Assembly: GCF_001434275.1 (NCBI RefSeq)
Contig: NZ_AZEZ01000099.1
Coordinates: forward strand, 1-64,000
Origin: Companilactobacillus mindensis DSM 14500
GTDB lineage: Bacteria > Bacillota > Bacilli > Lactobacillales > Lactobacillaceae
Length of the DNA: 64,000 bases
Reading direction: 5' to 3'
Shown: one piece after another, positions 53,404 to 63,046 of the stretch
How the letters are laid out: each line of letters opens with the position of its first letter
How positions within the stretch are numbered: the first letter of the stretch is position 1
Position numbers and translations under genes: made by a program
Notes under the pieces: generated by a model
Databases searched by the model: none
Seen by the model: only the letters and a program-made list of their open reading frames with translations
Told to the model about the DNA's origin: nothing

Positions 53404-53589
53404 CTATTTACCCATTACAAATGTTTGTAATAGAGAAATTAGTCCCCAATCCACTAAAGCAAAGAAGATTGCGTACATTAATGATGTAGCGACAACAGTC
53501 CATGTATCACGTCTGTTTTCTTTGAATGTAGGCCAAACGACTAATTTCATTTCTTTATTGACACTACCAAAAAATTTAAATAGTTTCAT
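53404..53589 (-). CDS. secE: Preprotein translocase subunit SecE
   Basis: 61 residues with the conserved amphipathic segment VNKEMKLVVWPTFKENRRDT near residue 10 and one membrane helix after it (VVATSLMYAIFFALVDWGLI). Short one-helix form, as in Firmicutes. It stabilises SecY. GGAGG precedes the ATG. Confidence 0.94.
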   Translation of the reverse strand: MKLFKFFGSVNKEMKLVVWPTFKENRRDTWTVVATSLMYAIFFALVDWGLISLLQTFVMGK

Positions 53590-53603
53590 TTGTTCCTCCA
53601 GAA

Positions 53604-53753
53604 TTATCTTGTTTCTTTGTGCAAAGTATGTTTACCACAGTGTTTACAGAACTTCATGATCTCTAGACGTTCTGTACGATTAGGGTTTTCTGTAACTGTG
53701 TAGTTTCTTGAACCACAAACAGTACAAGCAAGTGCGACTTTTCTTAATCCCAT
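53604..53753 (-). CDS. rpmG: 50S ribosomal protein L33
   Basis: 49 residues: [19 protein letters not shown], then [15 protein letters not shown]. Both CxxC pairs (Cys10/Cys13 and Cys36/Cys39) are present, so this is the zinc-binding form. It lies 14 bases upstream of secE, its usual neighbour. Confidence 0.95.
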   Translation of the reverse strand: MGLRKVALACTVCGSRNYTVTENPNRTERLEIMKFCKHCGKHTLHKETR

Positions 53754-53830
53754 TGTTTATCTCCAAAATCCAATTTATATCTTAATCTTTTTAATTGTAT
53801 ACGTTCAGATATAAATTGTCCATTGCAAAC

Positions 53831-54406
53831 TCATGACAAATCAGTCGACGACTTGCCTTTATGTAACTTAGCTTGGGCTCTGTAGATAGCCGAATCAATT
53901 TTTTTCATATCGTATTTAGTTTGTTTTTGTAAATCTTCTTTAGATAATTTTCCAATTAAATATTGGAAAGCTAACAACTCTAGTTCGCTGAATTCAACTA
54001 GAACTTCTTGTAATTGTTTTTGGATGATTATACGACTACTGTCATTGATAGCACCGACATCAGCCTGTTCAGCCAATGGCACTGACTCAAGTGGCTTAGT
54101 ACCAATGTTAGCTCTTCTCTTATGAGCATTGTCACGTCTGATACAGTCGACAATATAATTTTTAAATCTAAGTTTAAAGAAACTACCGAATTTTGATCCG
54201 CTATTTCCATCAAAAATCAAACAAGTCTGATAGCAAACTAACAAGGCATCTTGATACCAATCATTTGCTTCATAATTATTGATGAAAAATTGTGAACGCA
54301 GATTATTGACCATCGGTTGATACTTTTCAACTAAATTAACAAGAGCTGCTGAATCATTGTTTTCTTTGACGCATTCAATCCATAGCTGTTCTGTAGCTTC
54401 ATTCAT
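53831..54406 (-). CDS. Sigma-70 family factor, SigH/ComX-like
   Basis: 191 residues. Region 2 is visible near residues 28-90 (QPMVNNLRSQFFINNYEAND, then FGSFFKLRFKNYIVDCIRRD) and a weak region 4 near 130-180 (SELELLAFQYLIGKLSKEDL). Its position between rlmB and rpmG matches sigH of Firmicutes and the ComX-like factors of lactobacilli that control competence genes. A 22-base palindrome lies upstream (54467-54488). Target genes cannot be told here. Confidence 0.85.
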   Translation of the reverse strand: MNEATEQLWIECVKENNDSAALVNLVEKYQPMVNNLRSQFFINNYEANDWYQDALLVCYQTCLIFDGNSGSKFGSFFKLRFKNYIVDCIRRDNAHKRRANIGTKPLESVPLAEQADVGAINDSSRIIIQKQLQEVLVEFSELELLAFQYLIGKLSKEDLQKQTKYDMKKIDSAIYRAQAKLHKGKSSTDLS

Positions 54407-54466
54407 TTAGACTTTTTTACGGATAATAATTTTATGGTTATAGAATAACATCTGTCTATACCAGAT

Positions 54467-54488
54467 TGTAAGCGAACGTACGTTTACA
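54467..54488. promoter_or_regulatory. Palindrome upstream of the sigma factor gene
   Basis: TGTAAGCG, six bases, CGTTTACA: 8-base arms with one unmatched pair. The centre CGAAC-GTAC-GTTTA fits the Gram-positive LexA (DinR) box CGAAC-N4-GTTCG at 8 of 10 fixed positions. It lies about 60 bases before the start codon, next to a TACAAT hexamer. Confidence 0.4.
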
Positions 54489-54535
54489 AAAAAATAGTAT
54501 GAAATATAATTTACGAAATTATATTTCATACTATT
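54488..54535 (-). terminator. Terminator of rlmB
   Basis: AATAGTATGAAATATAATTT and its complement form a long AT-rich stem; on the minus strand it runs into seven T. Confidence 0.75.
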
Positions 54536-54537
54536 AA

Positions 54538-55323
54538 TTAAGCATTACGTGAAGCAAAAGCTTGATACAACAAGATACCAGTAGCTACCGAAGCATTCAA
54601 ACTTTGTACATGTCCCACCATAGGAATATTCAAGGTTTGATCGGCTTGTTTAAGAACTAATGGTGAAATACCCTTACCTTCATTACCAATGATCAGAGCG
54701 ATGGCCCCTTTGGCATTCCAGTTACGGTAGTTGTCACCTTCCATAGCCGTACCAAAGACCCAAACGTTACGTTTCTTTAGGTCTTTAATAGTATTAACTA
54801 AATTAGTTACGCGAACGACTGGCACGTGTTCAATCGCACCAGTTGACGTCTTAGCAACGGTTGAAGTCAGTCCGGTTGAACGATGCTTAGGTACGATAAT
54901 ACCATCGACACCCACAGCATCAGCGGTACGCATGATTGAGCCCAAATTGTGAGGATCTTCGATCTTATCAAGGATCAAGATGAAAGGATCAGTCCCCTTC
55001 TTTTCGGCACTCTTGAAAATATCTTCCAATTCAGCGTATTGATAAGGAGCCACATAAGCTGCCATCCCTTGGTGATTGCCACCATTACTGATGTCGTCCA
55101 ACTTGTTCTTAGGAACTTCTTGCACGATCAAACCATCACGTTTGGATAACTTGATAGCTTCACCAATATGTTCACTAGAAAGTCCCTTTTGAACGAGAAC
55201 TTTATTGACACGTTGATCTGCAGTTGCGGACTTCAATAGTTCAATTACGGAATGTACTCCGTAAACTAATTCATTTTCTTCTAAATTGTTACTGTTGTTA
55301 CGTCTATTCGAATTGTCTGTCAT
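54538..55323 (-). CDS. rlmB: 23S rRNA (guanosine-2'-O)-methyltransferase RlmB (TrmH family)
   Basis: A 261-residue SPOUT enzyme. Substrate-binding N-terminal domain (YGVHSVIELLKSA near residue 22) and SPOUT knot motifs: LDKIEDPHNLGSIMRTADA near 105, LIIGNEGKGISPLV near 210 and MVGHVQSLNASVATGILLYQ near 235. The N terminus is Asn-rich (NNSNNLEENE). ATG 55323 is used; GTG 55332 is an alternative. It overlaps mrnC by 20 bases. Confidence 0.93.
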   Translation of the reverse strand: MTDNSNRRNNSNNLEENELVYGVHSVIELLKSATADQRVNKVLVQKGLSSEHIGEAIKLSKRDGLIVQEVPKNKLDDISNGGNHQGMAAYVAPYQYAELEDIFKSAEKKGTDPFILILDKIEDPHNLGSIMRTADAVGVDGIIVPKHRSTGLTSTVAKTSTGAIEHVPVVRVTNLVNTIKDLKKRNVWVFGTAMEGDNYRNWNAKGAIALIIGNEGKGISPLVLKQADQTLNIPMVGHVQSLNASVATGILLYQAFASRNA

Positions 55324-55717
55324 CGGCTTCACCTGTCTCCACTTCGTTTATGCACCACTGTGCTAATTCTTCTACACGTGCTTTGTTACCAGTAATATCT
55401 AAATAACCAAAAAGTGCTTCAAAACCAGTTGACATATGATATGTGACGACACTTGTATTCTTAGCTTTAGTATATTTTTTCGCATTGCGTCCGTTCTTAT
55501 AAATTCTGATCTCTTCGTCAGACAAAACGTCCTTGTCGATCATCAGAGTTATCAAAGAAGCTTGAGCTTTCGCCGAAACGTAATGCTTGGCTTGTCTTTG
55601 TAGTTCATTCACTTTAGAAATATTTTTGTTCAAGAGATGTTCACGAATATAAATTTCATAGACCGCATCTCCTAAATATGCCAAAGTTACTCCGTTCAGT
55701 TGCTTAACATCAGTCAT
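55304..55717 (-). CDS. mrnC: Mini-ribonuclease III
   Basis: 137 residues with only the RNase III catalytic core and no dsRNA-binding domain. [16 protein letters not shown] near residue 14 holds catalytic Asp, and [14 protein letters not shown] near 107 holds the second acidic site. It matures 23S rRNA. It overlaps cysS (eight bases) and rlmB. Confidence 0.95.
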   Translation of the reverse strand: MTDVKQLNGVTLAYLGDAVYEIYIREHLLNKNISKVNELQRQAKHYVSAKAQASLITLMIDKDVLSDEEIRIYKNGRNAKKYTKAKNTSVVTYHMSTGFEALFGYLDITGNKARVEELAQWCINEVETGEADDRQFE

Positions 55718-57116
55718 TAATATGCCACCGTGTTCCTTGTGGTGTATCTTCGAGAATTACACCCATATCTTTTAGTTGATCACGTAACTTGTCGCTGGTA
55801 GCAAAGTCTTTGTCTGCCCGAGCTTGGTCACGTTCATCGACCATCTTTTGAATTTCATCGGAAAGATCTTTTTGATCATCCAACTTCACGCCCAAAATAC
55901 TTGTCAAATCAACCATAGCTTTTAGGATAACATTTGCAGGAATTTCCGCAACCGTCTCTGAAGCAGCGTAGTTGTTTGCCAAACTGACTAAGTTGAATAT
56001 TTCCGTCAAACCATTTTGAACGTTGAAATCGTCGTTCATGGCTGTCTTAAAGTCAGTTTCAATCTTAATTACTTGAGCTTTGATATCAGCATCGTCATCG
56101 TCAGTAGCGCCATCCAATCGGAACTTCAAATTGTTATAAGCTGTCTTGATCTTATTCAAATTATCGGCTGCTTTTTGAAGATTTGATTGAGAATATTCCA
56201 ATGGTCGACGATAGTGCGTTGATGACAAGAAGAAACGTAAAACTTGTGGGTCAGTTTTCTTAACTAAATCATGGACCGTCACAAAGTTTCCAAGTGATTT
56301 ACTCATCTTCTCGTTGTTCTCAACCGTTACGAAACCATTGTGCATCCAATAGTTGACGAATTTTTGACCAGTCTTAGCTTCACTTTGGGCAATTTCATTT
56401 TCGTGGTGAGGGAATTCCAAATCTTGACCGCCACCGTGAATGTCAAAAGTATCACCTAAATATTTAGTCGACATGACTGAACATTCAATGTGCCAACCGG
56501 GACGCCCTTCGCCCCAAGGCGAATCCCATTTGATCTCGCCTGGTTTAGCTTTCTTCCAGAGCGCAAAGTCGATTGGATCTTGTTTCTTAGCAAATTCAGC
56601 ATCGCCAACGTGTTCGGAAGCACCTTCAACTAATTGATCGATATTTTGATCAGAAAGTTCACCATAATGTTTGAATTTTCTAGCCCGATAGAAGACATCC
56701 CCTTGTGATTCATAGGCGTAGTCTTTGGCAACTAAGTCCTTGATAAAATCGATAATTTCCGGAATGTTATCAGTAGCTCGTGGATTGATAGTGGCTCTTT
56801 GGACGTTGATCGCATCGATATCTTCATAAAAAGCTTTGATGAAACGATCAGCTACTTCAGGAACGGTGATCCCTTCACGGTTAGCCTCTTTGATCATCTT
56901 GTCATCAACATCGGTAAAGTTGGAAACAAACTTAACTTTGTATCCTAAAAATTCCAAATAACGGCGGACGGTATCAAAAGCTACGATCGAACGAGCATTC
57001 CCGATATGAATGTAATTGTAAACCGTGGGACCACAGACATACATGTGAACTTCATTCGGTATTATGGGCTTAAATTCTTCCTTCTCACGAGTCATTGTAT
57101 TGAAAATCTTTAACAT
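55710..57116 (-). CDS. cysS: Cysteinyl-tRNA synthetase
   Basis: A 468-residue class I synthetase. HIGH-like motif [15 protein letters not shown] near residue 29, zinc ligands around [13 protein letters not shown] near 210 and [11 protein letters not shown] near 235, KMSKSLGN near 268. ATG 57116 is the usual start [13 protein letters not shown]; an in-frame GTG nine bases upstream is less likely. AGGTG precedes it. It lies downstream of gltX with a terminator between. Confidence 0.96.
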   Translation of the reverse strand: MLKIFNTMTREKEEFKPIIPNEVHMYVCGPTVYNYIHIGNARSIVAFDTVRRYLEFLGYKVKFVSNFTDVDDKMIKEANREGITVPEVADRFIKAFYEDIDAINVQRATINPRATDNIPEIIDFIKDLVAKDYAYESQGDVFYRARKFKHYGELSDQNIDQLVEGASEHVGDAEFAKKQDPIDFALWKKAKPGEIKWDSPWGEGRPGWHIECSVMSTKYLGDTFDIHGGGQDLEFPHHENEIAQSEAKTGQKFVNYWMHNGFVTVENNEKMSKSLGNFVTVHDLVKKTDPQVLRFFLSSTHYRRPLEYSQSNLQKAADNLNKIKTAYNNLKFRLDGATDDDDADIKAQVIKIETDFKTAMNDDFNVQNGLTEIFNLVSLANNYAASETVAEIPANVILKAMVDLTSILGVKLDDQKDLSDEIQKMVDERDQARADKDFATSDKLRDQLKDMGVILEDTPQGTRWHIND

Positions 57117-57134
57117 ACATTTCACCTACCTAAT

Positions 57135-57178
57135 AAAAAAGAGGCTGGAGGCAAAACTAAGTTTTCCTTCAACCTCTC
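57135..57178 (-). terminator. Terminator between gltX and cysS
   Basis: On the minus strand AGAGGTTGAAGG ... CCTCCAGCCTCTTTTTT. No T-box sequence was found in the 90 bases between the genes. Confidence 0.75.
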
Positions 57179-57206
57179 TCTTTAATTTTTTTCTGTTTTA
57201 AAAATC

Positions 57207-58703
57207 TTAGTTCATTTCTGCAAGAGTCTTCTTGATGTTACTAATAGCAGCATCTTTACCGAACAATTCGATAGTTTCAGCGATTGCAGGGCCATGCATA
57301 GTTCTTGTAGCTGCGATACGTGCAGGCATGTATAGTTTTCTACCCTTAACGCCAGTATCAGCACGAACTGATTGGATAGCATTCATGATTTGTGTGGCTG
57401 TGAAACGATCTAGATTTTCTAGCTTGCCTAACAAGTCATTGATAGCTGTCTTGGCATCGTCATCTTCAAGTTCTTTTTGTTCGTCGTCTGTTAGGTGTTC
57501 TGGTTGGTTAAAGAAGACATCTGACAAGTCAACGATTTGTTGTGTGTAACTCATTTGTGGCATGTAAAGTTCTGTCAAGTGACGGACCCATTGGATCTCA
57601 TCAGTTGATGGGTTGGCTTGAATACGTTTAGCTTCGATCAAGTTAGCAATTACTAGATCAGTAATTTCTGAAACATCGGCACTCTTAACGTATTGGTTGT
57701 TGACCCATTCAAGCTTCTTTTGATCGAACTTAGCAGGTGATTTACTCAAACGGTGTTCATCGAAGATCTTGATGAATTGCTTGCGTGTGAATAATTCATC
57801 TTCACCAACTGGTGACCAGCCCAATAGAGCAATAAAGTTAAACATAGCTTCTGGTAAGTAACCTAATTCACGGTATTGTTCGATGAATTGGAGAATTGAT
57901 TCATCACGCTTACTTAATTTCTTACCAGTTTCAGTATTGATGATAAGTGTCATGTGACCGAACTTAGGAGCTTCCCAGCCAAGTGCTTCGTAGATCATCA
58001 ATTGTTTTGGTGTGTTAGCAACGTGATCATCACCACGAAGAACATGAGAGATTTCCATCAAGTGGTCATCAATAACAACGGCAAAGTTGTATGTAGGCAT
58101 ACCATCACGTTTTTGAATAACCCAATCGCCACCGATTGTATCAGAACCGATTGAAACTTTACCCTTTACGATATCGTCCCATTCATAGTTCTTACCAACT
58201 GGTACGTGGAATCTGACAACTGGTTGTAAACCAGCATCTTCGGCCTTTTTAATTGCAGCAGCCTTTTGTTCTTCAGACATGCCTTCGAATTCGTATTCGT
58301 AGTGAGGCATTTGACCATGAGCTTCTTGGTCTTCACGCATCTTTGTTAGTTGTTCTTCAGTCAGATATGATTTATAAGCCAAGCCCTTTTCAAGTAATTC
58401 ATCAATGTATTTTTGATAAATATCTTTTCTTTCTGATTGACGATAAGGACCATAGTCACCACCGACATCTGGACCTTCATCCCAATCAACGCCAAGCCAT
58501 TTAAGGTTTTCTAGTTGACTCTTTGTACCACCTTTAACGTTACGTTTTGTATCAGTATCTTCGATACGGATAACGAAAGTTCCCTTGTGACTACGTGCGA
58601 ACAAGTAGTTAAAGATAGCTGTTCTAGCGTTCCCAATGTGCAAGTGACCTGTTGGACTTGGTGCATATCTTACACGAATTTTGTTATCTGACTTTTTTGC
58701 CAT
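57207..58703 (-). CDS. gltX: Glutamyl-tRNA synthetase
   Basis: A 498-residue class I synthetase. [17 protein letters not shown] near residue 15 is the HIGH motif; [12 protein letters not shown] near 260 is the KMSKS motif. ATG 58703 is behind GGGGAG and begins [16 protein letters not shown]; the longer in-frame frame to 58865 is the shadow of yacL. The start lies inside the 3' end of yacL by 20 bases. Confidence 0.96.
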   Translation of the reverse strand: MAKKSDNKIRVRYAPSPTGHLHIGNARTAIFNYLFARSHKGTFVIRIEDTDTKRNVKGGTKSQLENLKWLGVDWDEGPDVGGDYGPYRQSERKDIYQKYIDELLEKGLAYKSYLTEEQLTKMREDQEAHGQMPHYEYEFEGMSEEQKAAAIKKAEDAGLQPVVRFHVPVGKNYEWDDIVKGKVSIGSDTIGGDWVIQKRDGMPTYNFAVVIDDHLMEISHVLRGDDHVANTPKQLMIYEALGWEAPKFGHMTLIINTETGKKLSKRDESILQFIEQYRELGYLPEAMFNFIALLGWSPVGEDELFTRKQFIKIFDEHRLSKSPAKFDQKKLEWVNNQYVKSADVSEITDLVIANLIEAKRIQANPSTDEIQWVRHLTELYMPQMSYTQQIVDLSDVFFNQPEHLTDDEQKELEDDDAKTAINDLLGKLENLDRFTATQIMNAIQSVRADTGVKGRKLYMPARIAATRTMHGPAIAETIELFGKDAAISNIKKTLAEMN

Positions 58704-59961
58704 TTCTTTGTTCTCCCCTTTTATTTCTCGAGTTGTTTCTATTCGAATTCCGGTTGCCATTATTATTGGAACGGTTCTTGCCGCTGCCTTTGTTCTGACT
58801 AGCGGAATTCTCCTTGGCACTACTCTTTTCCTGGATACCATGCATTGAATGTTTAGGTTTTGCAAAAATCATTTTACCAGCATCAGTCTGCAATGCACTA
58901 GTTACGATGACATCAATACTCTTGTTGATGAAGTATTTACCTTCTTCAACGACGACCATTGTTCCATCTTCTAGGTATGCAACACCTTGTTCTCTTTCAG
59001 TACCCTCTTTAATAACTTTAACAGTCATCGTCTCGCCTGGCAAAACCATCGGTTTCAAAACTTTGGCTAATTCGTTAATATTGAGGACCTGAACATTCTG
59101 AAATTCACTTACCTTACTTAAATTATAATCATTTGTGATGACAGCACCACCGATTTCTTTAGCTAATTTAAGTAATTTCATATCAACTTCTGGAATATTA
59201 TCATAATCACGCGTCGTTGTCTCATAGTTGATGGTTTGATCCATCTTGATCTCGTTTAGGATATCCAAGCCACGACGGCCACGTTCACGCTTTTGATTGT
59301 CACTGGAATCGGAGATCAGTTGTAATTCATGAACCACGAAGTCCGGGATCATCAACTTACCTTCCAAAAATCCAGTCTGAGCTAATTGGTGGATACGACC
59401 ATCGATAACAACTGACGTATCCAAGATCTTGTATGGATAAAAATCCTTTTTAGCTGAACGACGAGTTACTTCGCCTTCTGGGGCTATCTCGCTGTTTTTA
59501 TCGTTTGCTTTATTGTTATTACTATTGTTTCGTCTAGAAATTGAGAAATTGTTCCAATCGTTACGACGACTAGTTCCCATTCTAAATCCTAACCATCCGA
59601 AGACGATCATCAAGATTACTGGGATCACATTTGAAAACATATTGTGCATCATATAGAACGGTATCGAGATGATGTTAGCCAAAACCAAGCCACCGATCAA
59701 GAAACCTAAACCATAAATGATCCAACCTGGAGATCTAGAGTTCAAATATTTTTCGATTCGTTGGTTCAGATCCATCACTGGTTTAACAAACAAGAACGAC
59801 AAGAAATAAAATATAATACATCCAATAAGTCCGTCAAAATAGCCGTTATTGACAAAAGCAATTCCTGCTAAACCTGAAACTTCCCACAAACTAGGTAAAA
59901 CTGTAATTCCGACAGCGATACCTAATAGTGCAAAGATAATGTTTATTACTACTTTTCGCAT
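58684..59961 (-). CDS. yacL: PIN/TRAM domain membrane protein YacL
   Basis: 425 residues. Four membrane helices occupy ~1-130. A PIN nuclease-like domain begins near 178 ([15 protein letters not shown]) with conserved aspartates, and [14 protein letters not shown] is near 278. A TRAM domain follows ([14 protein letters not shown]). The last ~45 residues are a low-complexity Asn/Arg/Ser tail ([11 protein letters not shown]), which seems longer than in relatives I recall. TAAGGAGG precedes the ATG. Confidence 0.92.
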   Translation of the reverse strand: MRKVVINIIFALLGIAVGITVLPSLWEVSGLAGIAFVNNGYFDGLIGCIIFYFLSFLFVKPVMDLNQRIEKYLNSRSPGWIIYGLGFLIGGLVLANIISIPFYMMHNMFSNVIPVILMIVFGWLGFRMGTSRRNDWNNFSISRRNNSNNNKANDKNSEIAPEGEVTRRSAKKDFYPYKILDTSVVIDGRIHQLAQTGFLEGKLMIPDFVVHELQLISDSSDNQKRERGRRGLDILNEIKMDQTINYETTTRDYDNIPEVDMKLLKLAKEIGGAVITNDYNLSKVSEFQNVQVLNINELAKVLKPMVLPGETMTVKVIKEGTEREQGVAYLEDGTMVVVEEGKYFINKSIDVIVTSALQTDAGKMIFAKPKHSMHGIQEKSSAKENSASQNKGSGKNRSNNNGNRNSNRNNSRNKRGEQRNGKKVR

Positions 59962-59971
59962 AAAAACCTCC

Positions 59972-61348
59972 TTAATTAAAAATTTTATGCATTGCATCCG
60001 CTACGGTACTAACACCGATTATTTGTATTTTATTATCTTTGGCCCAATCGCCAAGATTATTCTTAGGAATAAAAATCCGCTTGAATCCTAATTTTTCTGC
60101 CTCATTGACCCGTTGGTCGATGCGGTTGACCCGACGTACTTCACCTGTCAAACCAACTTCACCAACAAAACAGTCGGTCCCAGGAATACCTTTATTCTTA
60201 TAACTGGAAGCGATCGACATTGCCAATGCCAGATCGATTGCAGGTTCATCAAGTTTGACCCCACCAGTTGATTTCAAATAGGCATCCTGATTTTGAAGCA
60301 TCAAATTACCACGCTTTTCCAAAACCGCCATAATAACAGATACTCGGTTATGATCCAATCCGGTAGCCGTCCGTTTAGCATTTCCAAAAACAGTCGGCGT
60401 GATCAACGATTGAATCTCTACCAAAATTGGTCTCGTACCTTCCATGGAAACTACCACAGCTGAACCATTAGTATCAGCTAAACGTTCTTCTAGGAAAATC
60501 TCTGATGGATTAGCAACTTCCACCAGACCTTGAGTCCGCATCTCAAAGATGCCGATCTCATTAGTTGAACCAAATCGGTTCTTAACTGAACGCAAAATTC
60601 GATAACTGTGGTGTGTGTCCCCTTCAAAGTATAGAACAGTATCCACCATATGTTCCAAAATTTTTGGACCGGCAATGGCACCGCCTTTAGTAACGTGTCC
60701 TACGACAAAAATAGTTATGTTTTGTTGCTTGGCAATATTCATCAACTCGGCCGTTACTTCTCTGATTTGAGAAATACTACCGACGGCTGAAGTGATCTCA
60801 GGCTCATCCATTGTCTGAACTGAATCGATGATCAAGAAATCTGGGTGCATTTCGTCGATTGTTTGGCGAATGTAACTCATATCAGTTTGAGGGTAAAGAT
60901 ATAAGTTGTCGCCACTGATATTCAATCGATCGGCCCGCATTTTGATCTGCGAAGCACTCTCTTCACCAGAAACATACAAAACTTTGTCGCCATCTTTAGC
61001 CAGTTGACCGGAAACTTGCGTTAAGAGCGTTGATTTACCGATTCCGGGATCCCCACCAATCAAAATCAACGAACCCGGTACGATACCGCCGCCCAAAACT
61101 CGATTCAATTCGTCCATATCAGTCTTAACGCGGGGTTCTTTTTCAAAAGATACCTCATCGATTTTAACTGGTTTGGCTTCACGGTCACTGACGCGCCGAC
61201 TCGGAGTAGCACTAGCTTTGGCCGCTTCATTGTGCTCTACTTCTTCAACCATTTGGTTCCAAGAGCCACAATTAGGACAGCGTCCTAAATATTTGGGTGA
61301 TACATAACCACAATTTTGACAAACAAATTTTGTTTTAGCTTTAGCCAA
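59972..61348 (-). CDS. radA: DNA repair protein RadA
   Basis: A 458-residue RecA-like protein. N-terminal zinc finger [19 protein letters not shown] near residue 10, Walker [14 protein letters not shown] near 97, KNRFG near 258 and a C-terminal Lon-like domain ([17 protein letters not shown]). It promotes branch migration in recombination. It is ten bases upstream of yacL. Confidence 0.96.
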   Translation of the reverse strand: MAKAKTKFVCQNCGYVSPKYLGRCPNCGSWNQMVEEVEHNEAAKASATPSRRVSDREAKPVKIDEVSFEKEPRVKTDMDELNRVLGGGIVPGSLILIGGDPGIGKSTLLTQVSGQLAKDGDKVLYVSGEESASQIKMRADRLNISGDNLYLYPQTDMSYIRQTIDEMHPDFLIIDSVQTMDEPEITSAVGSISQIREVTAELMNIAKQQNITIFVVGHVTKGGAIAGPKILEHMVDTVLYFEGDTHHSYRILRSVKNRFGSTNEIGIFEMRTQGLVEVANPSEIFLEERLADTNGSAVVVSMEGTRPILVEIQSLITPTVFGNAKRTATGLDHNRVSVIMAVLEKRGNLMLQNQDAYLKSTGGVKLDEPAIDLALAMSIASSYKNKGIPGTDCFVGEVGLTGEVRRVNRIDQRVNEAEKLGFKRIFIPKNNLGDWAKDNKIQIIGVSTVADAMHKIFN

Positions 61349-61366
61349 TAAATTAGTTCCTTTCCA

Positions 61367-61909
61367 TTATATTCCTGAAGAACCAAATCCTCCATGACGA
61401 ACGTTGATTCCACCTTCATCGTCATCAGTTGTTAAATACTTGATGAAAATTCCTTGAGCCAAACGTTCGCCCTTCTTTACTTTGTAGTCCACTGGGAAAA
61501 AGTTGATCAATTGTACAAACAATTCCCCTTCGTTGCTACTATTATTATAGTAGTCAGCATCAACTACTCCAATACCGTTAGGAATCGACAAGCCACGCTT
61601 CAAAGGATTGCTGGAACGGCTGGCAATGATCAACACTTCATCGTCTTGCATAAATGCTTTGATACCAGTAGGCACCAAAACTGGCTTGATAGATTTTTGA
61701 ACTTCAGCTATTTTGGTATCGTCCATTTTGCCCTTGTTGAGCAAAAATTTCAACACATTCAAAACTCCAAATTTCCAAATTGAAGGTACTACAAAATCTT
61801 GTGCACTTTCAATATCATAACCGGCAGCATTTTTAGTTTGACGAACCGGAAGATTGATTCCCTGACCTTCGTATTTTGTTACAATTTCAAATCCACGTTT
61901 TTTTGTCAA
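61367..61909 (-). CDS. dut: dUTP diphosphatase
   Basis: A 180-residue trimeric dUTPase. Motif 1 NAAGYDIES near residue 27, motif 2 ASRSSNPLKRGL near 96, motif 3 GVVDADYYNN near 113, motif 4 GERLAQGIF near 146, motif 5 RHGGFGSSG near 170. Motifs 1 and 2 are separated by an extra ~30-residue segment (VLKFLLNKGKMDDTKI) that is not in the common form. The start is TTG 61909 with AAGGAG upstream. Confidence 0.92.
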   Translation of the reverse strand: MTKKRGFEIVTKYEGQGINLPVRQTKNAAGYDIESAQDFVVPSIWKFGVLNVLKFLLNKGKMDDTKIAEVQKSIKPVLVPTGIKAFMQDDEVLIIASRSSNPLKRGLSIPNGIGVVDADYYNNSSNEGELFVQLINFFPVDYKVKKGERLAQGIFIKYLTTDDDEGGINVRHGGFGSSGI

Positions 61910-62040
61910 ATCGAAAACTCCTTAAGCATTAGATAACTAAAATAATAGCATTTTAACCGCTATAAGACTATTCATAACGCTGACTTTCTTCATATAATAG
62001 AGTAGTATAAAATTAAATTAATTAAGCAGGAGGTAGTTAT

Positions 62041-62343
62041 ATGGAAATGAAACATGAGGATGGTCGTTTCTATCTCGAAGATAACGGCGAAATGATTGGT
62101 GAAATAACTTATTCTAAAGTTAAAGATGGCGTTATTTCGCTCGACCACACATATGTCAGTGACAGTTATCGTGGTCAAGGATTGGCTGGAAAGCTTTTCA
62201 ATGCAGCCGTTGACTTTGCTGATCTAAAGAGTCTTAAAATCGTACCCATTTGCGAATATGCTAAGGCTGCTTTTGAGAAGAAGCCAGAAATCAGATTTTT
62301 ATTGACGGAAAATTACCAAAAGCTATTAAAGGGGGAAAATTAG
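62041..62343 (+). CDS. Small GNAT-like acetyltransferase (YjdJ/COG2388 type)
   Basis: 100 residues. The acetyl-CoA loop SDSYRGQGLAGKLFN is near residue 40 and VPICEYAKAAFEKKPE near 76. This is the one-domain family of small GNAT-fold proteins of unknown acceptor. AGGAGGT precedes the ATG. It is directly followed by rpiA, whose start codon abuts its stop. Confidence 0.85.
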   Translation: MEMKHEDGRFYLEDNGEMIGEITYSKVKDGVISLDHTYVSDSYRGQGLAGKLFNAAVDFADLKSLKIVPICEYAKAAFEKKPEIRFLLTENYQKLLKGEN

Positions 62344-63033
62344 TTGGATCAAAATGAATTAAAGAAAGCCGTTGGAATCAAATCCGTCGACTATATCAAG
62401 AGCAATTCTGTCGTTGGACTCGGAACTGGTTCCACAGTTTACTTCATGATCGAAGAACTTGGTAAAAGATATCAAGCCGGTGAAATCAAAAACATCGTTG
62501 CCGTCACTACTTCATCACGTTCTGAAAAACAGGCAAAATCTTTAGGTATTCCTACCAAAGATCTCAATGACGTCGACCACATTGACTTGACGATCGATGG
62601 TGCCGATCAAATCGACAAGAATTTTCAAGGTATCAAGGGTGGCGGTGCTGCTCACCTACTCGAAAAGATGGTCGCAACTAACTCCACTAAGAACATCTGG
62701 ATCGTTGACCAATCAAAAATGGCCGATACTCTCGGCAGTTTCCCATTGCCACTTGAAGTTATTCCCTTCGGTTGCGAAAAGACTTTTGAGGATCTTCAAA
62801 GAGAAGATCTTCATCCCGAATTCCGTTTGGATGACAAAGGTGAACGCGTCTTAACGCACAACAAGAATTATGTCATCGATCTAAAAATGGGTTCAATCAC
62901 TCACCCACATTTGTTGGCTGACTGGCTCGATCACCAAGTGGGAATAGTTGCACACGGACTATTTCTTGATATAGTTAATACTATTATCGTTGGTTACGAT
63001 GATGGTCCAAAAGTAATCGATAATATCAGATAG
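62344..63033 (+). CDS. rpiA: Ribose-5-phosphate isomerase A
   Basis: 229 residues. [15 protein letters not shown] near residue 26, [20 protein letters not shown] near 80 (read in parts; Asp/Glu of the active site) and [11 protein letters not shown] near 138. It interconverts ribose-5-phosphate and ribulose-5-phosphate. The start is TTG 62344; AAGGGGG lies eight bases upstream, and no ATG in frame precedes the conserved region closely enough. Confidence 0.94.
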   Translation: MDQNELKKAVGIKSVDYIKSNSVVGLGTGSTVYFMIEELGKRYQAGEIKNIVAVTTSSRSEKQAKSLGIPTKDLNDVDHIDLTIDGADQIDKNFQGIKGGGAAHLLEKMVATNSTKNIWIVDQSKMADTLGSFPLPLEVIPFGCEKTFEDLQREDLHPEFRLDDKGERVLTHNKNYVIDLKMGSITHPHLLADWLDHQVGIVAHGLFLDIVNTIIVGYDDGPKVIDNIR

Positions 63034-63046
63034 AGGAGAATATTGT

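Noticed and set aside
57117-57206. Possible T-box between gltX and cysS
   Set aside because: The interval is too short and has no T-box sequence; it holds a simple terminator.
58704-58865. 54-codon N-terminal extension of gltX
   Set aside because: It is the yacL tail read in another frame; the ATG at 58703 has its own ribosome site and starts the family-typical sequence.
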